The translations under genes and the position numbers were made by a program. From NCBI GenBank assembly GCA_001790855.1, contig MGDH01000005.1, forward strand, positions 1 to 33,758: a stretch of DNA of 33,758 nucleotides, in the 5' to 3' direction. Source of the DNA: Candidatus Schekmanbacteria bacterium RIFCSPLOWO2_02_FULL_38_14 (GTDB lineage: Bacteria > Schekmanbacteria > GWA2-38-11). The first letter of the stretch is position 1. Every line of letters begins with the position of its first letter. Under the pieces are notes generated by a model, which was given only the letters and a program-made list of their open reading frames with translations, searched no databases and had not been told where the DNA came from. This document shows, piece by piece, positions 1-8,050 of the stretch.

Positions 1-729
1 AATGAAGAGGACAACATAAGAGATTGCCTTGAAAGCGTGAAATGGGCTGATGAGATTTTAATTGTAGATTCATACAGCAATGACAAAACACTTGAAATAG
101 CAAGAAGTTATACTGACAGAATAATACAGCATGAATATATAAACTCAGCTACACAGAAAAACTGGGCAATCCCACAGGCAAGACATGAATGGGTATTAAT
201 AGTTGATTCAGATGAAAGGGTTACAGAAGAGTTAAAAAATGAAATAGAAAAAGCACTCTCAAAGGACTCAGATGATATAAACGGATATTATATTCCAAGA
301 AAAAATTTCTTTTTAGGAAAGGAAATAAAACATGGCGGATGGGAATTTCAGCATGACCTCAATCTGAGACTTTTCAAGAGAGATTTCGGGAGGTATGAAA
401 ACAAAGAGGTTCACGCTGATATAATTATTAAAGGCAGAAAAGGAAAAATCGGGTCGCCATTCCTCCATTATTCCTATAAAACCATAGCTCCATATCTTAA
501 AAAGCTTGAAAGGTATACCAACTGGGCAGCTCTTGATGTTGCAAAAAAGGGGAAAAGGATTGGTTGGCAGCAGTTTGTGTTCAGACCCACAGGTACGTTT
601 ATAAAGATGTTTGTATTGAAGCTTGGATTTTTAGATGGAATCCACGGGCTGATACTGGCTCTTTTCTCATCTTACTATGTCTACATAAAGTATGTGAAAG
701 CATGGGAGATTCAGAACTCAAAAATTTGA
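1..729 (+). CDS. Family 2 glycosyltransferase, WaaE-like (5' partial)
   Basis: A GT2 enzyme that probably adds a sugar to the LPS core or a lipid-linked glycan on the cytoplasmic side of the inner membrane. The frame is open from base 1 (N-E-E-D-N-I-R-D-C-L), so the true start is upstream of the window; a GTG at 37 is internal. Visible motifs are the nucleotide-binding start (WADEILIVDSYSND), the DxD-like metal site (IVDSDERV, about residues 69-71 counted from base 1) and a hydrophobic C-terminal stretch (LGFLDGIHGLILALFSSYYV), as in WaaE/KdtX-type beta-glucosyltransferases. 242 residues are visible, close to the family's usual 250 or so, so only a few N-terminal residues are missing. Its end overlaps the next gene by 28 bp, suggesting translational coupling. 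Sugar and acceptor cannot be told from sequence. Confidence 0.85.
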   Translation, partial: NEEDNIRDCLESVKWADEILIVDSYSNDKTLEIARSYTDRIIQHEYINSATQKNWAIPQARHEWVLIVDSDERVTEELKNEIEKALSKDSDDINGYYIPRKNFFLGKEIKHGGWEFQHDLNLRLFKRDFGRYENKEVHADIIIKGRKGKIGSPFLHYSYKTIAPYLKKLERYTNWAALDVAKKGKRIGWQQFVFRPTGTFIKMFVLKLGFLDGIHGLILALFSSYYVYIKYVKAWEIQNSKI

Positions 730-1784
730 AATTAAATAATGAGAACCTCAGGATATTGCTTGTAAGAAATGATAAAATTGGTGACCTGGTGCTTGCAACT
801 CCTGCCATAAGGGCCCTGCGGGAAACCTACCCAAAAAGCTACATAGCGATGCTTGTAAATGATTATGCCCGTGATGTGGTTGTCGGGAATCCTGATATTG
901 ATGAGGTGATAGTTGAGCATAAGGGAGAACTTAATGAGTTTTTAAAATTACTGAAGGAAGTAAAAGGCAGGAGGTTTGATGTTGCTATAATTCTTTTTCC
1001 TTTTTTCAGGACTGCTCTTCTTGCACTCCTTGGAAGGATTCCCTTAAGAATTTCTACCGGATTTAAGTTCTATCAGTTTTTTTTTAACAGGTTAATATAC
1101 CTCAGGCGTTCAAAGGGTGTTAAGCATGAAATAGACTACAATCTGGACTTGGTAAGACTGATAGGGGCTGATACAATAAACAAAAAACCGTGTATTCCTG
1201 TAAGCGGAGAGGATGAGGAATATGTTGATAGATTTTTAAAAGGTATAGGGGTGAAAAATGGTGACATTCTTATAGGACTTAATCCCGGAAGCGGTTTTTC
1301 AGCAAGAAAATGGAGGGAGGAGTATTTTGGGGAGCTTGCTGTAATTTTTAAGCAGAGGCTTGGCGCAAAGGTGTTAATTTTGTGGGGACCGGATGAAAGA
1401 GAACTAGCTGAGAAAGTTTTAAAACTTTCAAATGGCACGGCAGAGCTTGCTTTTGAAACAAAAATAAAGCAGCTTGCATCGCTTATAAAAAGGTGTAATC
1501 TGATAGTAACAAACAATACAGGACCAATGCATATAGCTGCAGCAGTGGGAGCGCCAATGGTTGAACTTTTTGACCCTAAATGGGCATGTTCACCTGTGAG
1601 GTGGGGACATCCTGAGAATGGAAATATAATATTAAAACCTGATATTGATTGCACAAAAAAGTGTAATTCAGAAGAATGCGGCCATTTTGATTGCATGGAC
1701 AGGATAACAGTAGAGATGGTTTTTGCGGCTTCAAAAAATGTACTGGCTGGTAAAGGGAAATTACCCAAAAACCTTGGTTTCTAA
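702..1784 (+). CDS. ADP-heptose:LPS heptosyltransferase-like (GT9)
   Basis: A GT9 (WaaC/WaaF/WaaQ type) glycosyltransferase that transfers heptose or a similar sugar to LPS core or a surface glycan. The N-terminal RILLVRNDKIGDLVLATPAI is the classic acceptor-side Rossmann start. LNPGSGFSARKW and the NNTGPMHIAAAVGAP loop are the donor-binding signatures of the C-terminal domain. The C-terminus carries four cysteines (C-x3-C-x4-C-x4-C followed by MDRITVEMV), a pattern common in this family. The frame is open back to 564, but that part only reads through the end of the preceding gene. ATG 702 gives a 360-residue protein of normal length starting just before the Rossmann strand. Overlap with the GT2 gene implies one operon. 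Family assignment is firm; the sugar donor is inferred. Confidence 0.9.
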   Translation: MGDSELKNLKLNNENLRILLVRNDKIGDLVLATPAIRALRETYPKSYIAMLVNDYARDVVVGNPDIDEVIVEHKGELNEFLKLLKEVKGRRFDVAIILFPFFRTALLALLGRIPLRISTGFKFYQFFFNRLIYLRRSKGVKHEIDYNLDLVRLIGADTINKKPCIPVSGEDEEYVDRFLKGIGVKNGDILIGLNPGSGFSARKWREEYFGELAVIFKQRLGAKVLILWGPDERELAEKVLKLSNGTAELAFETKIKQLASLIKRCNLIVTNNTGPMHIAAAVGAPMVELFDPKWACSPVRWGHPENGNIILKPDIDCTKKCNSEECGHFDCMDRITVEMVFAASKNVLAGKGKLPKNLGF

Positions 1785-1809
1785 CCCTGTATTTTTGGTC
1801 AAAAAAATC

Positions 1810-2958
1810 ATGTCAAATAAACCTCATAATATCCTCTATATTCAGGGTGTAACTCGTATGGGTGGCTCAATTGAAAGCCTCCTCGGGTTGCTGAAAGGGC
1901 TGGATAAGAAAATTTTTTATCCTGTTGTTGTTACTTCAAAAAAGGGAAGATTTTTTGAGGAATCAAGAAGTTTAGGGGTTGAGACTGAAGTTATAAAAAT
2001 GGGTATGTGGAGAAAAGGGAAATCTTTGTTAAGAATTCCGGTTTCTGTTTATTCAATTCAGAGTGTTATTAAAAGAAAAAATATTTCACTTGTTCATGCT
2101 AATACCCTGTGGGATAACCCATACGGTGTTATTCCTGCAAGGCTTAGAAAAGTTCCTTCCATATGTCATATAAGGAATACTTTTACAGAGGATAAAATTA
2201 AAAAATATTATCTGTCCAAGGCAGATAGAATAATCTGTGTTTCAGATGAGATAAGAAGTGGCTTTAATGGCTGGAAATTGAAGGATGAAAAAACAGCTAC
2301 TATCTATAATGGAGTTGATACAAAGCGGTTCAATGATAAAGTGAAGGGTGGCATTATAAGAAGGAATTTTAATATAGAGGACAGAGAGATTCTTATAGGA
2401 GTTGTTGGAAGAGTGGACAGAACCAAAGGTCAGGATTTGCTAATAGAAGCCTTTGCTTCTTTGAACAAGAGACATGAGAACCTGAGGCTTATGATAGTTG
2501 GAGAGAGTTCTTTAAGGGACAGACAATATTTTTATAAACTTAAAGACTTCAGCAATTCCCTGAATCTGAGAAACAAAGTGATTTTCACAGGTTACAGGAA
2601 AGACATTCCGGAGATTACAGCTGCTTTTGATATTGCTGTATTCCCCTCTCTTCCAAGCTCTAATGAAGGATTTGGAAGAAGTATTATTGAAGCAATGGCA
2701 ATGAAAAAGCCTGTGGTAGCATCAGCCACAGGTGGGATTCCTGAGGTGGTTGTTGACAGCATAACAGGAGAAATTGTTCCGCCTAATGATTCAGAAAAGC
2801 TGGCAGATGCCATAGAAAAATTAGTTATTGATGAAAAAAGAAGAGTTTCAATGGGAGAGAAGGGATATGAGAGAGTGATTGAGAAATTTACAATGGAGAG
2901 AAATGTTAAAGAGATTGAAAAATTGTATTTGAGTTTGTTAGAAGACAAACATAATTAA
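1810..2958 (+). CDS. Family 4 glycosyltransferase
   Basis: A retaining GT4 glycosyltransferase with GT-B fold, first of three consecutive paralogues. The N-terminus NILYIQGVTRMGGSIESLL is the acceptor-side Rossmann start with its glycine-rich loop. The C-terminal domain has GVVGRVDRTKGQDLLIEAF, the [11 protein letters not shown] segment, and the E-x7-E motif in NEGFGRSIIEAMA followed by KPVVASATGGIPEVV, which bind the nucleotide sugar. I chose ATG 1810 because it places the Rossmann strand near the N-terminus (382 residues). A start at 1723 would overlap the preceding gene by 62 bp and add non-homologous residues. No strong Shine-Dalgarno sequence is visible. Sugar specificity is unknown. Confidence 0.9.
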   Translation: MSNKPHNILYIQGVTRMGGSIESLLGLLKGLDKKIFYPVVVTSKKGRFFEESRSLGVETEVIKMGMWRKGKSLLRIPVSVYSIQSVIKRKNISLVHANTLWDNPYGVIPARLRKVPSICHIRNTFTEDKIKKYYLSKADRIICVSDEIRSGFNGWKLKDEKTATIYNGVDTKRFNDKVKGGIIRRNFNIEDREILIGVVGRVDRTKGQDLLIEAFASLNKRHENLRLMIVGESSLRDRQYFYKLKDFSNSLNLRNKVIFTGYRKDIPEITAAFDIAVFPSLPSSNEGFGRSIIEAMAMKKPVVASATGGIPEVVVDSITGEIVPPNDSEKLADAIEKLVIDEKRRVSMGEKGYERVIEKFTMERNVKEIEKLYLSLLEDKHN

Positions 2959-2983
2959 TGATAAATAATAAAGAATTTGATTT

Positions 2984-4132
2984 ATGAGAAAACTTCGCAT
3001 ACTTCAGACAAATATGCACAGAGGAGGATGGGGTGGGCAGCCCCATATGGTTTTATTGATTGCAAAAAAAATTAGAGATAAGGGGCACTTTGTTCTTGTT
3101 GCAGCGCCCAAGGGGAGCACTCTTGTAAAAAGGGCAAGAGAAGAGGGTATTGATACTTATGATGATCTGACTTTTCAAAGAGGTTTTCACCCCTTTATAT
3201 TGTTCTCAGAGCTCTTTAAGTTAAAAAGAGTAATCGAGAGATATGATATTGATATACTTCATACCCACGGCTCCCAGGATACATGGGCAGGAGCCCTTTC
3301 TTCCATATTTATAAAAAAAAATCTCATTCTAATAAGAACAAGGCATAACACCTTCCAAGTAAAATACAACCTTTTTAATCGCCTTTTGTATAAGTACTTA
3401 ATTGATAAGCTCTTTATTGTGAGCAGTGGAGTAAAAAAGGAATTTGAAAAATTTATTCAGGGAGGAGAACTTTCTGAAAAAAGGATTTTAACAATCCATC
3501 CAGGAATAGATTTAAATACTTTTAACCTGTCCCTTAACGGCAAAAAAATAAGGGATGAGTTGAGCTTGGATGGAAATAAGATATTAATTGGAGTCATAGG
3601 AAGACTTGCAAAAGAAAAAGGTCATATATTTTTTTTAAAAGCAGCAGCAGAGGTAGCAAAAAAAATCAATGAGGCAAGATTTTTGATAGTTGGCGAGGGG
3701 CCTCTGAGAAAAGAACTTGAGGAAGAAAGCGTAAGGCTTGGGCTTGAGGGGAAGATTCTTTTCTTGGGTTTCAGGTCTGATATTCCTGAAATAAATGCTG
3801 CACTTGATATATCAGTGCTTCCATCAATTGCCTGTGAATCAGCATCATTAGTGATAAAAGAGTCAATGGCTTTAAAAAAAGCTGTTATATCCACTTCATT
3901 CCCCGGAGTAACAGAAACCATAGCGGATGGAGAGAATGGAGTTATAGTTCCTCCCGGTGACCATACTGCAATGGCAGATGCAATGATTAGAATCATTAGT
4001 AATCAGGAAATAAGAAAAAGGCTTGGAGAAAAAGGGAGGCAGACAATAGAGAAAAATTTTACGGAAGATGTGTTTATAAACAGGATAGAAGAGGCTTATT
4101 ATAATACAATGATAGAAAAAGGGTTTCTGTGA
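2984..4132 (+). CDS. Family 4 glycosyltransferase
   Basis: Second of the three tandem GT4 genes, 382 residues. The N-terminal LRILQTNMHRGGWGGQPHMV is a glycine-rich acceptor-domain start, and ILHTHGSQDTWAGALSS and RTRHNTFQVKY are typical of the acceptor-side fold. The donor domain has IGVIGRLAKEKGHIFFLKAA and FLGFRSDIPEINAALDI. Its E-x7-E motif reads CESASLVIKESMA, so the usual Gly after the first Glu is Ser. This is within the variation seen in the family. It shares the RTRH segment with the next gene, which suggests that pair arose by duplication. Probable role: one sugar-addition step in assembly of the surface glycan. The exact linkage cannot be read from sequence. Confidence 0.9.
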   Translation: MRKLRILQTNMHRGGWGGQPHMVLLIAKKIRDKGHFVLVAAPKGSTLVKRAREEGIDTYDDLTFQRGFHPFILFSELFKLKRVIERYDIDILHTHGSQDTWAGALSSIFIKKNLILIRTRHNTFQVKYNLFNRLLYKYLIDKLFIVSSGVKKEFEKFIQGGELSEKRILTIHPGIDLNTFNLSLNGKKIRDELSLDGNKILIGVIGRLAKEKGHIFFLKAAAEVAKKINEARFLIVGEGPLRKELEEESVRLGLEGKILFLGFRSDIPEINAALDISVLPSIACESASLVIKESMALKKAVISTSFPGVTETIADGENGVIVPPGDHTAMADAMIRIISNQEIRKRLGEKGRQTIEKNFTEDVFINRIEEAYYNTMIEKGFL

Positions 4133-5305
4133 ATGAAAAGAAAGTTAAATATTTTACAGATAATAGGAATGACTCACAGAGGCGGGTCTGGGGCTTCAGC
4201 TGCTATACTTGCAAAGAAGCTTGTTGAAAGGGGGCACAGGGTAATATATGTTTGTAACAAGAATAGCCTTGGATATGAACTCCTCTCAAAAACCGATGCG
4301 ATCCTTATCGCTTCAGTTGTCATGAGCAACAGGAAAAGGCTAACCATTAAATTTATAAAGCAGTTTTTAAAAGATATTTCGCAGATAAGGAAGATAATAG
4401 ATGAGGAAAAAGTGGATGTCCTTCATGTTCACTGCTCGCCAGAATACTGGATTGGAGCTTTGGCTCACAAGCTTTCACGACAAAAACCTGTGTTCGTAAG
4501 GACAAGACATATTCCTATTCCTGTAAAAAAGAAATTTATAAACTCATATCTCTTTAATAAGACTGATAGGGTTATAACCGCCTCAGAGTTGATAAGAAAA
4601 AACTATTTTAATAATAAAGGATATGATGAATCAAAACTTATAACCATATATGATGGAGTTGATTGCAGGAAGTTCAACCCAAATGTCTGCGGAGAAGAAA
4701 TAAGAAAGGAATTTAATATAAAAGATGGTGAATTTTTAATTGGGAATATAGGGAGGTTGGAAAAAGTAAAGGGACACAGTTTTTTCCTGCAGTCAATAGG
4801 AGAGGTGGCAAAGAAAATTCAAAATATAAAGGTTGTGATTGTTGGGTGGAGGGATAATAAATTTAAAGATGAGGATATGGAAGAAATGGAAAAGATAATA
4901 AAGGAAAAAGGAATTGAGGGCAGGGTAATATTTGCTGGTTTCAGAAATGATGTGGAAAAAATTATGGCAGCCATTGATTTATTTGTTCTTTCTTCAATAG
5001 GTTCTGAAGGTTCAAGTAGGGCAACCTTTGAGGCTATGGCTATGGCAAAGCCATGTGTTGTTACAGGAGTTGGAATTCTTCCTGAACTGATAGAGGATGG
5101 TGTAAATGGCTTTTTAATCCCTCCTGAAAACCCACATCTTATGGCTGAAGCAATTTTAAAACTTATTGAGGATAAAAATAAAGCAAAGGAATTTGGGCTT
5201 GCATCTTACAGGAAGGTTTTAAGTAATTTTACTGATGAAATAATGGTAGAAAAGACAATTAATCTTTATTATAAGATGCTGGAGGAGAGAGGAATTGAAA
5301 GTTAA
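4133..5305 (+). CDS. Family 4 glycosyltransferase
   Basis: Third tandem GT4 gene, 390 residues, beginning on the base after the stop of the previous gene, so it is almost certainly translated from the same message. The N-terminus LNILQIIGMTHRGGSGASAA and the RTRHIPIPVKKKF segment resemble the preceding paralogue. Donor-domain motifs are IGNIGRLEKVKGHSFFLQSI, FAGFRNDVEKIMAAIDL and the E-x7-E motif in SEGSSRATFEAMAMAKP. The stop codon lies 11 bp inside the following moaD gene, an unusual coupling of a glycan gene to a molybdenum-cofactor gene. Function beyond glycosyl transfer is not determinable. Confidence 0.9.
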   Translation: MKRKLNILQIIGMTHRGGSGASAAILAKKLVERGHRVIYVCNKNSLGYELLSKTDAILIASVVMSNRKRLTIKFIKQFLKDISQIRKIIDEEKVDVLHVHCSPEYWIGALAHKLSRQKPVFVRTRHIPIPVKKKFINSYLFNKTDRVITASELIRKNYFNNKGYDESKLITIYDGVDCRKFNPNVCGEEIRKEFNIKDGEFLIGNIGRLEKVKGHSFFLQSIGEVAKKIQNIKVVIVGWRDNKFKDEDMEEMEKIIKEKGIEGRVIFAGFRNDVEKIMAAIDLFVLSSIGSEGSSRATFEAMAMAKPCVVTGVGILPELIEDGVNGFLIPPENPHLMAEAILKLIEDKNKAKEFGLASYRKVLSNFTDEIMVEKTINLYYKMLEERGIES

Positions 5306-5558
5306 AATAAAATTTTTCGCAGCATTGCGTGAAGGAATTGGAAAGAGTGAAATTGAAATTAATATCCCATCAGGGTCAAGGCTTAATGGCCTTATTGAGA
5401 GGCTTGAAAAAGAATATAAAGCGATAGCAGAATTTAAAACCTCAATAGCCTATTCAATAAATATGGAATATGTCAGGGGAGATGAGGTATTAAAGGAAGG
5501 GGATGAAATTGCCTTGATTCCTCCTGTAAGCGGAGGCTGTCCAATGATGTCATTGTGA
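5295..5558 (+). CDS. moaD: MoaD/ThiS-family sulfur carrier with C-terminal tail
   Basis: Small subunit of molybdopterin synthase: its C-terminal Gly-Gly, as thiocarboxylate, donates sulfur to precursor Z in molybdenum-cofactor synthesis. The beta-grasp sequence VKIKFFAALREGIGKSEIEI and the ending EIALIPPVSGG fit MoaD. The start is TTG 5295, supported by GGAGG at 5281-5285 with 9 bp spacing and by the family N-terminus. The protein does not end at Gly-Gly: six more residues, CPMMSL, follow before the stop. The last three codons coincide with the start of an interspersed repeat, so the tail may be a by-product of repeat insertion. Unless the tail is removed, thiocarboxylation should be blocked. 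Some sulfur carriers with tails after GG (QbsE-like) are trimmed by JAMM proteases; none is seen here. moaE lies 116 bp downstream. Confidence 0.85.
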   Translation: MKVKIKFFAALREGIGKSEIEINIPSGSRLNGLIERLEKEYKAIAEFKTSIAYSINMEYVRGDEVLKEGDEIALIPPVSGGCPMMSL

Positions 5559-5649
5559 GCGCAGCGAAGCAATCTGGCCCTAAGGGTTATTCAGTTAAAT
5601 CGAGCCTATAAAGACTCTCCCACAATTATGGGAAACCCCTTCTGGGGTT
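5549..5649. repeat. Interspersed hairpin repeat between moaD and moaE
   Basis: The segment begins with GTCATTGTGAGCGCAGCGAA, followed by GCAATCT, the same core seen at 24471-24512. It then carries a string of short inverted repeats: CCCTAAGGG, TCCCA-6-TGGGA (5618-5633) and AACCCC-4-GGGGTT (5634-5649). It looks like a REP/MITE-type element that has landed on the end of moaD, because the moaD stop lies inside it. It could also fold in the message between moaD and moaE and affect their relative expression. Repeat status is supported by the second core copy in the window; the boundaries are approximate. Confidence 0.6.
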
Positions 5650-5674
5650 GATTCGATAGCTTTATGAGGTAGAT

Positions 5675-6082
5675 ATGTTTAAAATAGTAAAAGAAGAAAT
5701 TAATTTAAACGAGCTTATCAAATATGTTTCTGACCAAAGAGCAGGAGCTATTACAACTTTTTTAGGAGTAACCCGCGGAGAATCAGATGGGAAAAGGGTT
5801 CTCTATCTTGATTATGATGCATACCCTGAGATGGCTGTAAAAAAAATGAAAGAGATAGGAAGTGAAATAAAGGGGAAATGGGATGTTCTTAAAATTGCCA
5901 TAGTCCACAGGGTAGGAAGATTAAAGATTGGAGAAGCAAGTGTTGGTATTGCAATATCTACTCCTCACAGAAAAGAGGGTTTTGAAGCTTGCAAATATGC
6001 AATTGACAGGATAAAAGAAATAACTCCTATATGGAAGAAGGAGGTATGGGAGGGAGGAGAAGAGTGGAAAGGCAGAGAATAA
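5675..6082 (+). CDS. moaE: Molybdopterin synthase catalytic subunit MoaE
   Basis: Large subunit of molybdopterin synthase, which with MoaD converts precursor Z to molybdopterin in the cytoplasm. Family signatures in order are GAITTFLGVTRGESDGK, LDYDAYPEMAVKKM, VHRVGRLKIGEASVGIAIST, PHRKEGFEACKYAIDRIKE and TPIWKKEVWEGGE. The lysines in RLKIGE and PIWKKE match the conserved substrate-binding/catalytic ones. 135 residues is a normal length. GAGG at 5666-5669, 5 bp before the ATG, supports the start. It overlaps the following hydrolase gene by 19 bp. Confidence 0.95.
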   Translation: MFKIVKEEINLNELIKYVSDQRAGAITTFLGVTRGESDGKRVLYLDYDAYPEMAVKKMKEIGSEIKGKWDVLKIAIVHRVGRLKIGEASVGIAISTPHRKEGFEACKYAIDRIKEITPIWKKEVWEGGEEWKGRE

Positions 6083-6723
6083 CCGTACACTGTTTGGTAA
6101 TTGGTCCCTTTTCTGAAAACTGCTACATCCTGAGCACAGAGGGAAATAATGCTATCATTATTGATGCCGGCGATGAGGCACAGCAGATTACAGAATACAT
6201 TAAGGGAAAAGGATTGAAACCACTGGCAATTTTTAGCACTCATGCTCATATTGACCATGTGGATGCGGTGGGGGAGCTTAAAAATTATTTTAAAATTTCT
6301 TTTTACCTCAACAAAGAAGATGAAATACTCTTAAAAAGCGTTAAAGCTCAGGCTTCTTCTGTTGGGCTTGAGTGTAATTCTCCACCGGTTGTAGATAAAT
6401 TTTTAAAAGATTCTGAAACAATCTCTCTTGGGGACTTTAAGATTAAGGTTTTGCATACTCCGGGCCATACCCCGGGAGGCACCTGTCTCCTTATAGAAGA
6501 TATGCTCTTTTCCGGAGATACTCTTTTTGCAGGCGCTATTGGAAGGACTGATTTTCCCGGCAGTTCATATGATGCTATAATAGAATCAATTAAGAAAAAA
6601 ATATTGCCTCTCGGAGACAATATAAAAGTTTTTCCGGGTCATGGACCAAGCACGACAATAGGAGAAGAAAAGCAGAATAATCCTTTTGTTGTAGATGCTG
6701 AGAGATTCAGAGGGTTGGTTTAA
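6064..6723 (+). CDS. Metallo-beta-lactamase-fold hydrolase, glyoxalase II-like
   Basis: A cytoplasmic binuclear-metal hydrolase of the glyoxalase II/YcbL type, acting on a thioester or similar small substrate. Metal ligands are visible in THAHIDH (H60, H62, D64, H65), LHTPGHTPGGT, FSGDTLF and FPGHGPSTTIGEE. The length (219 residues) fits the short YcbL-like group that lacks the extra glyoxalase II C-terminal domain. I chose GTG 6064 because GGAGG at 6053-6057 sits 6 bp upstream. The in-frame ATG at 6031 would overlap moaE by 52 bp and add a Gly/Arg-rich leader. The overlap with moaE suggests co-expression, but no direct role in cofactor synthesis is implied. The true substrate is unknown. Confidence 0.85.
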   Translation: MERQRITVHCLVIGPFSENCYILSTEGNNAIIIDAGDEAQQITEYIKGKGLKPLAIFSTHAHIDHVDAVGELKNYFKISFYLNKEDEILLKSVKAQASSVGLECNSPPVVDKFLKDSETISLGDFKIKVLHTPGHTPGGTCLLIEDMLFSGDTLFAGAIGRTDFPGSSYDAIIESIKKKILPLGDNIKVFPGHGPSTTIGEEKQNNPFVVDAERFRGLV

Positions 6724-6780
6724 TTTGCATAAGTTTCAAGTTTCAGGTTGCGAGTAAAGAATTTCTACAGCACCTAAGTT

Positions 6781-6799
6781 TTTTAACAGCTTGTTAAAA
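6781..6799. promoter_or_regulatory. Perfect 8-3-8 palindrome upstream of folE
   Basis: TTTTAACA-GCT-TGTTAAAA lies about 38 bp before the folE start. With two extra T residues on the left arm the pairing extends outward to AAGT/ACTT. It lies in the 114 bp gap after the hydrolase gene. The arrangement fits a transcription-factor operator or a hairpin in the folE leader; there is no T-run directly after it, which argues against a terminator. The same gap also holds GTTTCAAGTTTCAGGTTGCG and AACCCGAAAC, which resemble interspersed-repeat fragments. Confidence 0.4.
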
Positions 6800-6837
6800 C
6801 TTAAAACCCGAAACATTTTTAGAATCAAGAGGAAGAA

Positions 6838-7374
6838 ATGGAAAAATTAATAAGAAAGATACTTGCTGGAATCGGTGAAAACCCTAACAGGCAGGGCCTT
6901 AAAAAGACTCCGGCCCGTGTTCATAAAACACTTAAATTCCTGACAAAAGGGTATAGAGAAGACCCAAAGAAAATATTTGAGGGAGCAATTTTTAAAGAAA
7001 ATTACGAAGAGATGATACTTCTGAAAGGAATAGATATCTACAGCCTTTGCGAACATCATCTTCTTCCTTTTTTCGGCAAATGCCATGTTGCCTATATTCC
7101 AAGAAAAAAACTTGTTGGGCTGAGCAAAATTGCAAAACTTGTTGAGGTGTATTCAAGGAGGCTTCAGGTTCAGGAACGGCTTACCAACCAGATTGCAAAG
7201 ACTCTTGAAGAGGAACTTGACCCATTGGGAGTCGCTGTTGTCATTGAAGCCCAGCACCTGTGCATGATAATGCGGGGGGTTGAAAAACAAAACTCTGTTG
7301 CTGTTACAAGTTCGATGCTTGGAGGATTCAGAAGGCCTGAAACGAGGGCTGAGTTTATGAACTTAATTAAATAA
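6838..7374 (+). CDS. folE: GTP cyclohydrolase I
   Basis: Converts GTP to 7,8-dihydroneopterin triphosphate, the first step of folate (and pterin/queuosine) synthesis. The sequence has the family start [19 protein letters not shown], the zinc and active-site segment [15 protein letters not shown] (C71, H73, H74), [20 protein letters not shown], and [17 protein letters not shown] containing the third zinc ligand C142. Retention of C71, H74 and C142 marks it as the zinc-dependent FolE type. 178 residues is slightly short, with an abbreviated N-terminal helix, which is usual for many bacteria. A purine-rich AAGAGGAAGAA precedes the ATG. It stands between two repeat-bearing gaps, so it may have its own promoter. 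Confidence 0.96.
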   Translation: MEKLIRKILAGIGENPNRQGLKKTPARVHKTLKFLTKGYREDPKKIFEGAIFKENYEEMILLKGIDIYSLCEHHLLPFFGKCHVAYIPRKKLVGLSKIAKLVEVYSRRLQVQERLTNQIAKTLEEELDPLGVAVVIEAQHLCMIMRGVEKQNSVAVTSSMLGGFRRPETRAEFMNLIK

Positions 7375-7383
7375 AAATAAGTC

Positions 7384-7457
7384 AGGCGAGACGCCTTACC
7401 TACTACTCTTTTTGTGAGTGTAAACAATTACTGGCAGGACAGGCGTCCCGCCTGTCC
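7384..7457. repeat. Pair of related GC-rich hairpins between folE and dcd
   Basis: Two short perfect inverted repeats sit in the 114 bp gap: AGGCG-AGA-CGCCT (7384-7396) and GGACAGGCG-TCC-CGCCTGTCC (7437-7457). They share the AGGCG/CGCCT core and are much richer in GC than the surrounding DNA, typical of an interspersed REP-like element (GGACAGGCGTCCCGCCTGTCC type). Either could act as an mRNA-stabilising hairpin; neither is followed by a T-run. Confidence 0.55.
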
Positions 7458-7488
7458 AAGAGGATAAATTCTTATTAGGATATAAATT

Positions 7489-8043
7489 ATGTCTATAAAA
7501 CCTGACCACTGGATAATTCGCATGGCTGAAGAGAAGGGAATGATCAGCCCTTTTGAGAAAAAACTAATCAGAAATGGGAATATTTCTTATGGCCTTTCTT
7601 CTTATGGATATGATATGAGGATTTCAGACGAATTCAAGATATTTACAAATATAAACATCGCAACTATTGATCCAAAGAATTTCAGTTCTGATTCATTTGT
7701 GGATTTCAAAGGGGAAGTCTGTATTATCCCTCCAAACTCCTTTGTGCTTGGCAGATCAGTTGAATATTTTAAAATACCAAGAGATGTTCTAGCAATCTGC
7801 TTTGGAAAATCCACTTATGCCAGATGCGGGATAATAGTAAATGTGACACCATTTGAGCCAGAGTGGGAAGGCTATGTTACAATAGAAATTTCAAACACAA
7901 CACAACTGCCTGCCAAAATATATGCCAATGAGGGGATTGCACAGGTAATTTTTCTTCAGAGTGATGAGGAGTGTCTTGTATCCTATGCAGACAGAAAAGG
8001 GAAATATCAGGCACAGAAGGAAATAATTCTGCCAAAAGTATAG
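7489..8043 (+). CDS. dcd: dCTP deaminase
   Basis: Deaminates dCTP to dUTP (some members also hydrolyse dUTP to dUMP), supplying the dTMP pathway. Motifs include [42 protein letters not shown], and [17 protein letters not shown], in which E133 matches the catalytic glutamate. The tail IAQVIFLQS and the aromatic-rich region near YQAQ complete the trimeric dUTPase-like fold. 184 residues is normal. An AGGA motif precedes the ATG by about 9 bp. Whether it is mono- or bifunctional cannot be decided by inspection. The next glycosyltransferase starts 7 bp after its stop, so the glycan operon seems to resume on the same transcript. Confidence 0.93.
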   Translation: MSIKPDHWIIRMAEEKGMISPFEKKLIRNGNISYGLSSYGYDMRISDEFKIFTNINIATIDPKNFSSDSFVDFKGEVCIIPPNSFVLGRSVEYFKIPRDVLAICFGKSTYARCGIIVNVTPFEPEWEGYVTIEISNTTQLPAKIYANEGIAQVIFLQSDEECLVSYADRKGKYQAQKEIILPKV

Positions 8044-8050
8044 ATTTAAG

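Noticed and set aside
1136-1768. 210-codon open frame on the minus strand
   Set aside because: Antisense shadow of a clear GT9 gene; composition is Ser/Phe-rich with no recognisable domain.
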